Below are positions 25,116 to 33,220 of a stretch of 64,000 nucleotides of DNA, piece by piece. A program made the translations under genes and the position numbers. Within the stretch, counting starts at the first letter, position 1. Each line of letters starts with the position of its first letter. This DNA is from Catellatospora vulcania (lineage in GTDB: Bacteria > Actinomycetota > Actinomycetes > Mycobacteriales > Micromonosporaceae): positions 992,001 through 1,056,000 of the forward strand of contig NZ_WARX01000001.1 of NCBI RefSeq assembly GCF_009720385.1, written 5' to 3'. Below the pieces are notes generated by a model. The model saw nothing but the letters and a program-made list of their open reading frames with translations, was not told the origin of the DNA and did no database searches.

Positions 25116-26066
25116 GTGTACCCGCAGACCGAGCCGTACGACAGCGGTTTGCTCGACGTCGGCGACGGCAACCGCGTGTACTGGGAGGTCTGCGGCAACC
25201 CCGCCGGCAAACCGGCGGTCGTGCTGCACGGCGGGCCCGGCTCAGGGGCGACCGCGGGCTGGCGGCGCTACTTCGACCCGGCCGCGTACCGGGTGGTGCT
25301 CGTGGACCAGCGCGGTTGCGGACGCAGTACGCCCAGCGCCGGTGACCCGGCCACCGACCTGGGCGTCAACACGACCCACCACCTGATCCGCGACCTCGAA
25401 CAGCTGCGGGCACACCTGCGCATCGAGCGCTGGCTGGTGCTCGGCGTGTCCTGGGGCTGCACGCTGGGCCTGGCGTACGCGCAGCGCCACCCGTCCGCGG
25501 TCTCCGAGATGGTGCTGTTCAGCCTCACCAACACCACGCACGCCGAGGTCGACTGGGTGACCCGGCAGATGGGGCGCATCCTGCCGCAGGAGTGGGCCCG
25601 GTTCCGCGACGGGGTGCCCGAGGCCGACCGCGACGGGAACCTCGCCGCGGCGTATGCCCGGCTGCTGGCCGACCCGGACCTGGCCGTGCGTGACAAGGCG
25701 GCCCGGGACTGGTGCGCCTGGGAGGACCAGCACGTCGCCATCGCCACCGCATTCCAGGCCGACCCGCGCTACGACGACCCCGAGTTCCGGATGGTCTTCG
25801 CCCGGCTGGTCACCCACTACTGGGCCAACGCGGCGTTCCTGGCCGACGGCGAGCTGCAGGCCAACGCGGGCAGGCTGGCCGGCATCCCCGGCGTGCTGGT
25901 GCACGGGCGGCTCGACATCAGCGGCCCGGCCGACATCGCCTGGCGCCTCGCCCAGGCCTGGCCCGACGCCGAGCTGACCCTGGTCGACCGGGCCGGACAC
26001 GGTTCGGGCGGCGGCATCGGCGAGGTCGTGCTCGCCGCCCTCGACCGCTTCGCGGCCCGCCGGTAG
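25116..26066 (+). CDS. pip: Proline iminopeptidase
   Basis: A 316-residue alpha/beta hydrolase of peptidase family S33. It has the oxyanion motif HGGPGSGA, RGCGRSTPS, the nucleophile GVSWG in VLGVSWGCTLGLAYAQRHP, and the C-terminal acid and histidine (GRLDISGPADIA, DRAGHG). Pip cleaves N-terminal proline from peptides in the cytosol. Of two close GTG codons, 25116 fits the GGAGG at 25106-25110 best. It is divergent from, and probably regulated by, the MarR protein. Confidence 0.9.
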   Translation: MYPQTEPYDSGLLDVGDGNRVYWEVCGNPAGKPAVVLHGGPGSGATAGWRRYFDPAAYRVVLVDQRGCGRSTPSAGDPATDLGVNTTHHLIRDLEQLRAHLRIERWLVLGVSWGCTLGLAYAQRHPSAVSEMVLFSLTNTTHAEVDWVTRQMGRILPQEWARFRDGVPEADRDGNLAAAYARLLADPDLAVRDKAARDWCAWEDQHVAIATAFQADPRYDDPEFRMVFARLVTHYWANAAFLADGELQANAGRLAGIPGVLVHGRLDISGPADIAWRLAQAWPDAELTLVDRAGHGSGGGIGEVVLAALDRFAARR

Positions 26067-26087
26067 CCGGACCCCGGGCGCCCGCCA

Positions 26088-26162
26088 GATCACCCGACTT
26101 GCCTGGCACGTGGTCGAAAGCGAGCTCAAGATACGCCCATGAGCCAGGCAAGTCGGATGATC
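26088..26162. repeat. Long inverted repeat behind the pip gene
   Basis: Arms 26088-26107 and 26143-26162 pair over 20 positions with one mismatch (core CCGACTTGCCTGGC), with a 35-base loop. It starts 21 bases after the pip stop codon. Confidence 0.7.
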
Positions 26163-26172
26163 GAGGGGCGCT

Positions 26173-26202
26173 TCGCCCGAACCCTGGACAGGGTTCGGGC
26201 GA
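26173..26202. terminator. Compact hairpin, possible terminator
   Basis: TCGCCCGAACCCT (26173-26185) pairs perfectly with 26190-26202 around loop GGAC. It lies between the long repeat and the TetR operator. Confidence 0.55.
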
Positions 26203-26212
26203 GGCTGATAGC

Positions 26213-26232
26213 GTAACGCGCGTTACGTAACG
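26213..26232. promoter_or_regulatory. TetR-type operator, two overlapping palindromes
   Basis: GTAACGCGCGTTAC (26213-26226) and CGTTACGTAACG (26221-26232) are perfect, overlapping palindromes, 25 bases before the tetR-like start. They fit two operator half-pairs of an autoregulated TetR gene. Confidence 0.6.
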
Positions 26233-26256
26233 GCTGTGATGTAAAAGAGGTGCGGC

Positions 26257-26844
26257 GTGCCCCGGCTGGTGGACCACGACGAGCGACGCGAGCAGCTGTC
26301 CGCCGCCGTCTGGCAGGTGGTCAGCGAGCACGGGCTCGACGGGCTCACCCTGCGCGCGGTCGCCGACGCCGCGGACTGCACCACGGGTCGCGTCGCGCAC
26401 TACTTCCGTGACAAGAACGCCCTGCTCACCCATGCCCGCGACGTCATGCACCGGCGCATGGCCGCGCGCATCGACGCCCTCGGCGGGTTCGACAGCCCTC
26501 GGGAGCGGCTGCGCGCCGTGCTACAGGAGGGCGTGCCGCTCGACGAGGAGCGGCGGCTGAACTCGACCATCTGGGCCTACTTCCTGATGGCGGCGCGCAC
26601 CGATCCGGTGCTGCTGGCCGAGCACGTGGTCCGGCACGAGTCGTGGATCCGGCGGCTGACCGGGCTGCTGCGCGACGCGTACGGCGTACCCCCGGACGAT
26701 CTTGAACTGCGGGCCCGCAACCTGGTCGCCCTGCTGGAGGGGCTGGCGCTGTGCGGGGTGGCCACGCCCGACCTGTATCCGCCGGACCTGCTGGTGCGGG
26801 CCGTCGACAACCATCTCGACCTGCTGCTGGGAGTGAGACGATGA
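26257..26844 (+). CDS. TetR-family regulator (BetI-like)
   Basis: A 195-residue protein. The HTH is at about residues 10-55 (REQLSAAVWQVVSEHGLDGL, RAVADAADCTTGRVAHYFRD). The rest matches the BetI/TetR_C_6 group (LNSTIWAYFLMAARTDPVLL, ELRARNLVALLEGLALCGV). The GTG start follows AAGAGGTG. Its TGA overlaps the ATG of a GNAT gene (ATGA), so the two are coupled. Strong palindromes in its promoter imply autoregulation. Confidence 0.85.
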   Translation: MPRLVDHDERREQLSAAVWQVVSEHGLDGLTLRAVADAADCTTGRVAHYFRDKNALLTHARDVMHRRMAARIDALGGFDSPRERLRAVLQEGVPLDEERRLNSTIWAYFLMAARTDPVLLAEHVVRHESWIRRLTGLLRDAYGVPPDDLELRARNLVALLEGLALCGVATPDLYPPDLLVRAVDNHLDLLLGVRR

Positions 26845-27308
26845 GCACGGAGACCGCCACCATGGAGATCATCGAGGTGTCGCCGGCGGATCCGCGGCTG
26901 GCGCCGCTGGTCGGCGCGATGCGGGTCGAGCTGGACGCGCTCTACCCCGAGGAGATCGACTTCGAGCACCCGACCGTCCGGGAGGCGGCGCGGTTCCTGC
27001 TCGTGCTCGCGGGCGGGGCGGCTGTCGGGTGCTGCGCGGTGCAGCCGCTGGACGGCGGCGAGGCGGAGCTAAAGCGCATGTACGTCGTCCCGGCCTGGCG
27101 CGGCCGCGGCATCGCCCGGCGGCTGATGCCGGAAGCCGAAGCGTTGGCGGTGCGGGCGGGCGCGCGCCGGATGAAGCTGGAGACCGGAGTCCGGCAGCCG
27201 GAGGCGATCGCCGTGTACGAGCGGGCCGGGTTCACCCGCATCCCCAACTACCCGCCGTACGACCGGTGGGAGATGAGCGTCTGCTACGCCAAGCCGCTGC
27301 CGGCCTGA
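26841..27308 (+). CDS. GNAT-family acetyltransferase
   Basis: A 155-residue protein with the acetyl-CoA binding motif A, ELKRMYVVPAWRGRGIARRL (R-G-x-G-x-A), then RRMKLETGVRQPEAIAVYER and AGFTRIPNYPPY at the C terminus. The last motif is common in small-molecule or amino-acid N-acetyltransferases. The acceptor is unknown. The start overlaps the tetR-like stop by four bases, so it belongs to that operon. Confidence 0.87.
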   Translation: MSTETATMEIIEVSPADPRLAPLVGAMRVELDALYPEEIDFEHPTVREAARFLLVLAGGAAVGCCAVQPLDGGEAELKRMYVVPAWRGRGIARRLMPEAEALAVRAGARRMKLETGVRQPEAIAVYERAGFTRIPNYPPYDRWEMSVCYAKPLPA

Positions 27309-27344
27309 CCGGGCGCCGTCTCGGCGGGCGCCTGACGATCCTGC

Positions 27345-28118
27345 TCAGCCGGACGTCTGGACCCGGAAGCTCGCACCCGACAGCACAGGCACCGACCGGC
27401 TCACGCCGACCTCGGCCGCGATCGCGACATCCTGCGGGTACCCGTACCCGATGAGCTCGCGGCCGCCGGCGCAGTCGTGCAGTGCCGCGGGCAACCGGCC
27501 GGCCACCCGCTGGTACGCGGCCGCGGCGGCCTCCGCCTCCGGCGACAGTGCGCCGAACCCCTGCCCATCCAGCGCGTCGACGAACGCCCCGGCGCCCCAG
27601 AGGTCCTCCACCGCGGGCCGCAGCGACTCGTCGGCCCGCCACCGCTCACCCGCCGCTACGACGGCCACCACCGCGTCGGGATCGTCGGACAGCCGGGCCG
27701 CCGTCCACGTCGCGGCGGCAGCGGCATTGCGCAGCGCCACCCCGATGACGGTCGCGCCTGCCTCGGCCAGGCGTTGCGCGATCGTCGAGCCGTTCGGCGA
27801 CGGCAGTACCAGCCTGCTCACCCCGGACGCCCGCCGGATGGTCGCCGGCGACAGGCTAACCGGATGCTCCGCGCTCACCTGGGAGCGCCCGACGGCCAGC
27901 ACCGCGTCATGCCGACGGGCGTGCTGCTGCGCGCTCGCATCGCGCCACCGGTACGGGAAGACCTCAATCCCCTGGTCGGCGGCGACGGTCAGCGCAGTGG
28001 TGAACGACAGCACGTCGACGACTGCCACGACACTCGCGCCCGCGCCGACGACGTCGGCGCCGCTCGGCCCCCAGTCGAAGCGCACCCGGTAACCGGCCTG
28101 GAGATACGGGTTGGTCAT
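27345..28118 (-). CDS. ComB-like 2-phosphosulfolactate phosphatase family protein
   Basis: A 257-residue protein. The ComB family is indicated by VVAVVDVLSFTTALTVAADQ, SRLVLPSPNGSTIAQRLAEA, GVALRNAAAAATWTAARL and the acidic DDPDAVVAVVAAGERW. ComB hydrolyses 2-phosphosulfolactate in coenzyme M synthesis, but actinobacteria do not make coenzyme M, so the bacterial relatives probably act on another phosphoester. The ATG at 28118 is preferred. It is probably a single gene. Confidence 0.82.
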   Translation of the reverse strand: MTNPYLQAGYRVRFDWGPSGADVVGAGASVVAVVDVLSFTTALTVAADQGIEVFPYRWRDASAQQHARRHDAVLAVGRSQVSAEHPVSLSPATIRRASGVSRLVLPSPNGSTIAQRLAEAGATVIGVALRNAAAAATWTAARLSDDPDAVVAVVAAGERWRADESLRPAVEDLWGAGAFVDALDGQGFGALSPEAEAAAAAYQRVAGRLPAALHDCAGGRELIGYGYPQDVAIAAEVGVSRSVPVLSGASFRVQTSG

Positions 28119-28204
28119 CAGCTGAGTCTGCCGCAGCCGCTGTGCCGACCGCTGCGCACACCTGCTTCGGTGGTTCCCGTGTCCTTCGCGCGGTGCTGCG
28201 GGGG

Positions 28205-29026
28205 TCAGGCGGGGCAGGGCTGGCGGTCGTGGCCGGCGGAGCGTTCGTGGGCGGGCAGGCCGATGTGGGCGGCGACGACACGTTCGGGCACGCCGTCGGC
28301 GAGACTGTCGGCCAGAGCGCGTTCGCGTACGGCGAGCAGGCGTTCGGTGTTGTGTTCCAGGACGCGGTCGAGCAGGGCCAGCTGGGCCAGCAGGCCGCTG
28401 TCGGCATCGGACGGCGGGCTCGCCGCGGCGGCCGCCAGCGCCGAGGTGACCTCGTCGGCGGTGACGCCGCCCAGCTCGGCCACGTCGAGCAGCGGCCAGC
28501 CGTGGTGGTGCGCCAGGATCGCGGCGAACAGGATGCGCGAGGCCTCGTTGGCGGCGCGGTAGCCGTCCACGAAACGCAGCCAGTGCGCGCAGTAGGCGAG
28601 CCGCTCGGTGGGATCCTCGGGCAGGTTCAGGTCGACCGGGGCCGCCGGGAGCAGGCGCAGCGCCTTGTCGTACGCCAGGGACAGCAGCTCGCGCAGCTGC
28701 GTCGCGACCAGCTGGCGTTCGGCCAGGTCGCGTTCGGTGCCGCCGTCGGCGGTCAGCCCGGTCCATTCCAGAATGACCGCGGCGCGCGGGGCGCAGGCGC
28801 GGTGGCCGCAGATGACCTCGGCGACGTCGGCGGCGGTCCAGTGCTCGCGGTGCACCAGGGACAGGGCTGCCTGGTCGCGGGCGACGAGGGCGCGGCGGTA
28901 CTTGTGGCGCAGGTCCATGGTGAGGGTGCAGACGTCCAGCGCGCCTTCGGCGATCTCCTGACGCTCCAGAAGCGCGATCCGCCGGCTGAGTTCCGGCACG
29001 CTGATATCGGCGATCGGGTTCGTCAT
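28205..29026 (-). CDS. Hypothetical helical protein
   Basis: A 273-residue, mainly helical soluble protein with no known motif. Charged helices are visible (VPELSRRIALLERQEIAEGA, ERQLVATQLRELLSLAYDKA, LLDRVLEHNTERLLAVRERA), and a short CGHRACAP cluster. A TAGCGT box lies seven bases before the ATG at 29026 and there is no Shine-Dalgarno sequence. It is divergent from the ArsR operon and ends 86 bases before the ComB-like gene. Confidence 0.5.
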   Translation of the reverse strand: MTNPIADISVPELSRRIALLERQEIAEGALDVCTLTMDLRHKYRRALVARDQAALSLVHREHWTAADVAEVICGHRACAPRAAVILEWTGLTADGGTERDLAERQLVATQLRELLSLAYDKALRLLPAAPVDLNLPEDPTERLAYCAHWLRFVDGYRAANEASRILFAAILAHHHGWPLLDVAELGGVTADEVTSALAAAAASPPSDADSGLLAQLALLDRVLEHNTERLLAVRERALADSLADGVPERVVAAHIGLPAHERSAGHDRQPCPA

Positions 29027-29033
29027 GCCACCG

Positions 29034-29039
29034 ACGCTA
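29034..29039 (-). promoter_or_regulatory. Candidate -10 box, leaderless start
   Basis: TAGCGT on the minus strand is seven bases before the ATG at 29026. Confidence 0.35.
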
Positions 29040-29160
29040 ACGTTGCGTAGCCGCGTGCTCTACGATCTGGTGATCTTTTGTGGGGTTTCTGACTGTCGCC
29101 GGATTGACGCCCCTGCGGAAAGTCACCTCTGCCCGGTTCGGCGGCCGGGCTGCCCGCGGC

Positions 29161-29190
29161 TTGACAAAAAAATTTGTCGGTAGCAGGATA
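29161..29190 (+). promoter_or_regulatory. ArsR operon promoter and operator
   Basis: A consensus -35 TTGACA (29161-29166) is followed at 18 bases by AGGATA (29185-29190). GACAAA/TTTGTC (29163-29168, 29173-29178) is an inverted repeat over the -35 box, a likely site for the ArsR-type regulator. Confidence 0.5.
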
Positions 29191-29195
29191 CGGAC

Positions 29196-29789
29196 ATGTT
29201 CGATGTAGCGGTGATCGACGACCCGGCGGCGGCCGAGGCCTCGCTGGACCCGATCCGGGCCCGGCTGCTGGCCGCCCTGGTCGAGCCCGGCTCGGCGACC
29301 TCGCTGGCGGCCAAGGTCGGCCAGCCCCGGCAGAAGGTGAACTACCACCTGCGCGAGCTGGAGCGGCACGGGCTGGTCGAGCTGATCGAGGAGCGGCGCA
29401 AGGGCAACGTCACCGAGCGCGTGCTGCAGGCCACCGCCGCGTCCTACGTCATCTCCCCGATCGCGCTGTCGGCCGTGCAGCCCGATCCGGGCCGCGCGCC
29501 CGACCGGTTGTCCGCGCGCTGGCTGCTGGCGTTGGCGGCCCGGCTGGTCCGCGACATCGGCGAGCTGCTGACCGGCGCGGCCAAGGCGAACAAGCGGCTG
29601 GCCACGTTCGCCATGGACGGCACGGTGCGCTTCGCCGGGCCGGCCGAGCGGTCCGCGTTCGCCGAGGAGCTGGCGAGCGCGGTCACCGCGCTGGTGAGCA
29701 AGTACCACGACGAGCAGGCCGAGGGCGGGCGCGAGCACCGGATCATCATCGCCGTGCACCCGAGCGTGACCCGGACCGAGGAGGGCTGA
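29196..29789 (+). CDS. ArsR-like winged-helix regulator
   Basis: A 197-residue protein. The winged helix covers about residues 15-85 (DPIRARLLAALVEPGSATSL, AAKVGQPRQKVNYHLRELER, HGLVELIEERRKGNVTERVL). A longer helical C-terminal domain follows, as in ArsR proteins paired with SRPBCC enzymes. One base separates it from the SRPBCC gene, which gives a three-gene operon with the hydrolase. No metal-binding CxC motif is seen. Confidence 0.85.
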   Translation: MFDVAVIDDPAAAEASLDPIRARLLAALVEPGSATSLAAKVGQPRQKVNYHLRELERHGLVELIEERRKGNVTERVLQATAASYVISPIALSAVQPDPGRAPDRLSARWLLALAARLVRDIGELLTGAAKANKRLATFAMDGTVRFAGPAERSAFAEELASAVTALVSKYHDEQAEGGREHRIIIAVHPSVTRTEEG

Positions 29790-29790
29790 C

Positions 29791-30534
29791 ATGGGCAAGG
29801 ACTTCGAGATCACCGAGGAGCTGCCGGTCGGGGCGACTCCGGAGCAGGTCTGGGACGCCATCGCGACCGGTCCGGGCATCGACTCGTGGTTCATGGGCCG
29901 CAACGAGGTGACACCCGGTCCGGGTGGCACGGTGAGCACTGCTTTCGGGGGGTACGCCCCGACGCTGCCGATCACCGCCTGGGAACCCGGACACCGCCTG
30001 GCGTACGGGGACGCCCCCGCCCCCGACGGCAGGTTCGTGGCGTACGAGTTCCTCATCGAGGGCCGCGCCGGCGGCAGCGCCGTGGTGCGTACGGTGACCA
30101 GCGGGTTCCTGCCCGGCGACGACTGGGCCGACGAGTTCGAGGCGATGGGCCTGGGCCTGGCGCTGTTCCACCGCACCCTTGCCGAGTACCTGACCTGGTT
30201 CCGCGGCCGCACCGCCACGCCGGTCACGGTGTTCGGCCCGCCGGTCGGCGACTGGCCGCAAGCCTGGCGGCTGCTGCACGGCGCGCTCGGCCTGGCGGAC
30301 GCGCCGAAGCCCGGTGACGCGGCCGGGTTCACCGTCGACGGCGTCGCGCGCACCGGCGCCGTGTATCACGTCAGCGCCCACGCCCTGGCCGTGCGCACCC
30401 CGGACGCGCTGTACCGCTTCGTGCGCGGCTTCACCGGGTCCATGGTCGCCATGCACCACCTGTTCACCCCCACCGACGAATCCGCCGCCTGGCAGTCCTG
30501 GCTGGACACCCTCTACGCGCAGGGCCGGGCGTGA
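29791..30534 (+). CDS. SRPBCC (AHSA1-like) domain protein
   Basis: A 247-residue protein. The START/Bet v1-like fold of the AHSA1 group is shown by EITEELPVGATPEQVWDAIA, GIDSWFMGRNEV, ITAWEPGHRLAYGD and VRTVTSGFL. A second part after residue 145 may be a further partial copy of the fold. It begins one base after the arsR-like stop, and the two are classic partners in small regulatory operons. It probably binds a hydrophobic ligand; the identity is unknown. Confidence 0.82.
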   Translation: MGKDFEITEELPVGATPEQVWDAIATGPGIDSWFMGRNEVTPGPGGTVSTAFGGYAPTLPITAWEPGHRLAYGDAPAPDGRFVAYEFLIEGRAGGSAVVRTVTSGFLPGDDWADEFEAMGLGLALFHRTLAEYLTWFRGRTATPVTVFGPPVGDWPQAWRLLHGALGLADAPKPGDAAGFTVDGVARTGAVYHVSAHALAVRTPDALYRFVRGFTGSMVAMHHLFTPTDESAAWQSWLDTLYAQGRA

Positions 30535-30554
30535 TGACCCACAAGGAGCAACCC

Positions 30555-31349
30555 ATGAACACCGTCGTCTCCGCGGACGGCACCGCGATCGCTTTCAGCA
30601 AGGTCGGGCAGGGCCCGGCGGTGATCCTGGTCGACGGGGCCATGTGCTACCGCGCCATGGGCCCGGCCGAGCCGCTGGCGAAGCTGCTGGCCGACAGCTA
30701 CACCGTCTACACCTACGACCGGCGCGGCCGGGGCGACAGCGGCGACACCGCGCCGTACTCGGTCGAGCGGGAGGTCGAGGACCTCGACGCGCTGATCAAG
30801 GAGGCCGGGGGCAGCGCCTACGTGTACGGCATCTCCTCCGGCGCGGTGCTGGCCTGCGACGCCGCCGCGCGGCTGGGCGGGGTGCGCAAGCTCGCCGTGT
30901 ACGAGCCGCCGTTCATCGTGGACGGCACGCACGCGGCCCGGCCCGACGACTACCTGGACAAGATGGACGCGATGATCGCGCAGGACCGCCGCGGCGACGC
31001 CGTCACGACGTTCATGAAGACGGTCGGGGTGCCCGGGTTCGTGGTCGCGATCATGAAGTTGACGCCGAACTTCAAGAAGCTCAAGGGTGTGGCGCACACG
31101 CTGCCGTACGACTTCCGGGTGCTCGGCGACACCGGTCGCGGCCAGGCGCTGGACGCCTCCCGCTGGGCGGGCGCGTCGCTCCCGGCGCTGGTCATGGACG
31201 GCGGCAAGAGCCCGGAGTACATGCGCAACGGGGCCAAGGCCCTGTCCCAGGCGCTGCCCAGCGCCGACTACCGGACCCTGCCGGGGCAGACGCACCTGCT
31301 CAAGCCGGAGGCGGTCGCGCCGGTGCTCAAGGAGTTCTTCGTCGGCTAG
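30555..31349 (+). CDS. Alpha/beta-fold hydrolase
   Basis: A 264-residue protein with the hydrolase core: VILVDGAMCYRAMG, YDRRGRGDSGDTAPY, nucleophile Ser in VYGISSGAVLACDAA, and the catalytic histidine in LPGQTHLLKPE. The ATG at 30555 follows AAGGAG, preferred over an ATG eight codons earlier. It is the last gene of the ArsR-SRPBCC operon. The stop overlaps the stop of the convergent GNAT gene by four bases (CTAG). Confidence 0.85.
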   Translation: MNTVVSADGTAIAFSKVGQGPAVILVDGAMCYRAMGPAEPLAKLLADSYTVYTYDRRGRGDSGDTAPYSVEREVEDLDALIKEAGGSAYVYGISSGAVLACDAAARLGGVRKLAVYEPPFIVDGTHAARPDDYLDKMDAMIAQDRRGDAVTTFMKTVGVPGFVVAIMKLTPNFKKLKGVAHTLPYDFRVLGDTGRGQALDASRWAGASLPALVMDGGKSPEYMRNGAKALSQALPSADYRTLPGQTHLLKPEAVAPVLKEFFVG

Positions 31350-31876
31350 AGCTTCTTGACGAGCAGCTCGAATTCCAGGTCGTCGCGCTGCGGCAGGCCG
31401 AAGCGCTCGTCACCGTACGGGAAGGGGCTGGTCTGCCTGGTGCGTGAGTAACCACGGCGTTCGTACCAGGCGATCAGCTCGGACCGTACCGAGATCACGG
31501 TCATGTGCATCTCGGGCACGTCCCACTCGTCGGCGGCGAAACGCTCCGCCTCGGCGATCACGGTCTTGCCCAGGCCACCGCCCTGCAGCAGCGGGCGCAC
31601 CGCGAACATGCCGAAGTAGGCGTAGCCGTCGCGGCGTTCCAGGTGGCAGCAGGCCAGCAGGTCCCCGCCGCGCTCGGCCAGCAGCACCACGCCGTCCGGG
31701 TCGGCGACCTGCGCGGCCACCGCTTCGGCGTCGGTGCGCTGACCCTGCAGGATGTCGGCCTCGGTGGTCCACCCGGCCCGGCTGCTGTCCCCGCGGTACG
31801 CCGACTCCACCAACGCCACGATCGCCGGCACGTCGTCCGGCCCCGCCGCGCGCACCGTCACCGCCTGCTCCACCAT
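31346..31876 (-). CDS. GNAT-family acetyltransferase
   Basis: A 176-residue protein with VRAAGPDDVPAIVALVESAY at the N terminus, motif A AVRPLLQGGGLGKTVIAEAE and C-terminal LIAWYERRGYSRTRQTSPF. The acceptor is unknown. The ATG follows GGGAGGA. The gene ends on the stop codon of the opposing hydrolase; such convergent overlap leaves no room for a terminator between them. Confidence 0.87.
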   Translation of the reverse strand: MVEQAVTVRAAGPDDVPAIVALVESAYRGDSSRAGWTTEADILQGQRTDAEAVAAQVADPDGVVLLAERGGDLLACCHLERRDGYAYFGMFAVRPLLQGGGLGKTVIAEAERFAADEWDVPEMHMTVISVRSELIAWYERRGYSRTRQTSPFPYGDERFGLPQRDDLEFELLVKKL

Positions 31877-32007
31877 GTACCGATCCTCCCGGCCGCGCCC
31901 CGCCCACCGCGGGCGATGATCGCCCGCCAGGCTATCGCGCGCCCGACTGGCCCCGCTCGACCGCGCACCGCACGCTGCACCGCTGGTCACCACGCTTCGG
32001 GTGATGG

Positions 32008-32052
32008 GAAGGTGCCCTTCCTCTACGCATAGCGATAAGAAGGTGCCCTTCC
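32008..32052. repeat. Dispersed hairpin element, copy 3, arms in direct orientation
   Basis: GAAGGTGCCCTTCC occurs at 32008-32021 and again, same strand, at 32039-32052, around CTACGCATAGCG-type centre. Each arm is itself a near-palindrome, so the two can still pair with a 3x3 internal loop. It lies 14 bases after the LCP stop codon. Confidence 0.8.
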
Positions 32053-32066
32053 TTCGTTCTCGGGGG

Positions 32067-33179
32067 TCAGCGGGTGTTGACGAGGGTGGGGTGGGTTTTG
32101 GTCCAGGTGTCTAGTTTGTCGGCGCGGAGGGCGGCGAAGTAGGTGGACTGGACGGCGTCGAGGCGTTCGCCGCGGTAGGCGCCGCCGCTGAAGACGCCGC
32201 CGCCGGGCAGGCCGACCAGGGTCAGGTTCGCGGGGCGGATGTTGCGCAGGGCGTACACGAACTCGCTGGGCTTGCGGCCGCGGCCGTCGAAGGTGAACGT
32301 GTCGCCGAGCGCGCTGAGCACGCTGTCGAGTCTGGTCGGGTCGGTGAGCAGGTCGGCGCTGAGCGCCTTGGTCAGCATCGCCTTGAGCAGCTGGCGCTGG
32401 TGGCGCTGGCGGGTGTAGTCGCCGCCGGGGACGTAACGCTGCCGCGCGTAGTCCAGCGCCTGCCAGCCGACCAGGTGCCGGGTGCCGACGTTGTAGGTCA
32501 TCCGCGGGCCGGAGTAGCCGTGCGCGCAGCCGCGGCAGGTCGTGCGGTGCTCGCCGTCAGGGCGACGGTGGATGGAGACCACCTTCTGGTCCACGTAGAC
32601 GTCGATGCCGCCGAGGGCGTTGACGAGCCGGATGTAGCCGTTGAACGAGATGACGGCCCCCGCGTCGAAGCGGGTGATGCCGGTGTACTTGCCCACCGTC
32701 TTGGCCAGCAGCTGGAAGCCCTGGGCGATGTTGTACTTCCCGCCGGGCATCCGCGCGCCGTAGGTCAGGGCGTGGGTGAGTTTGCTGCGTTCGCCGCGGA
32801 AGCGCGACGGCGCGAACGCCGGGATGTCCACGACCAGGTCCCGGGGCAGCGAGGTGAGGTACGCGCTGGTCAGGTCCTTGTTGACGTGCAGGATCAGCAC
32901 CACGTCGCCGTGCGCGGGCGAGCCCTTCTGCTCCTCGCGCGTGTCGCGGCCGAGGATCAGCATGTTCAGCGGGCCCTTGATGTCCGCCCCGGCCGGGGGA
33001 GTGGGGCTGGCGCTGGGGCTCGGCGACGGCGACGGCTCCTCGCTCGGGCCGAACAGGTCGACCTGTGGGATCGCCGAGTCCACCCGGTCCTTGGCTACCT
33101 GGACCGCCGCGTACGCCGCGCCGCCGACCAGGGCCAGCACCACGCCGAGGATGATGAACAGCCGAGTCGACCTCGTCAT
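32067..33179 (-). CDS. LytR-CpsA-Psr (LCP) family cell-wall glycopolymer ligase
   Basis: A 370-residue membrane protein: one N-terminal helix (LFIILGVVLALVGGAAYAAV), a Pro/Ser linker (residues about 45-65), then the LCP domain with NMLILGRDTREEQ, HGDVVLILHVNKDLTSAYLT, SLPRDLVVDIP, FNGYIRLVNALGGIDVYVD and the Arg-rich ALDYARQRYVPGGDYTRQRH. LCP enzymes transfer teichoic-acid-like or arabinogalactan polymers from lipid carriers to peptidoglycan at the outer face of the membrane. The ATG at 33179 follows GGAGCG. It is the downstream partner of no obvious polymer gene. Confidence 0.92.
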   Translation of the reverse strand: MTRSTRLFIILGVVLALVGGAAYAAVQVAKDRVDSAIPQVDLFGPSEEPSPSPSPSASPTPPAGADIKGPLNMLILGRDTREEQKGSPAHGDVVLILHVNKDLTSAYLTSLPRDLVVDIPAFAPSRFRGERSKLTHALTYGARMPGGKYNIAQGFQLLAKTVGKYTGITRFDAGAVISFNGYIRLVNALGGIDVYVDQKVVSIHRRPDGEHRTTCRGCAHGYSGPRMTYNVGTRHLVGWQALDYARQRYVPGGDYTRQRHQRQLLKAMLTKALSADLLTDPTRLDSVLSALGDTFTFDGRGRKPSEFVYALRNIRPANLTLVGLPGGGVFSGGAYRGERLDAVQSTYFAALRADKLDTWTKTHPTLVNTR

Positions 33180-33220
33180 GGGTGCGCTCCGGGGGTGTGC
33201 GCGGTCGGGGGCCCCGAACT

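Noticed and set aside
23973-26066. 697-residue fusion ending in proline iminopeptidase
   Set aside because: The first 380 codons are antisense to DJ-1/PfpI and MarR genes. The peptidase starts at 25116 with a good GGAGG.
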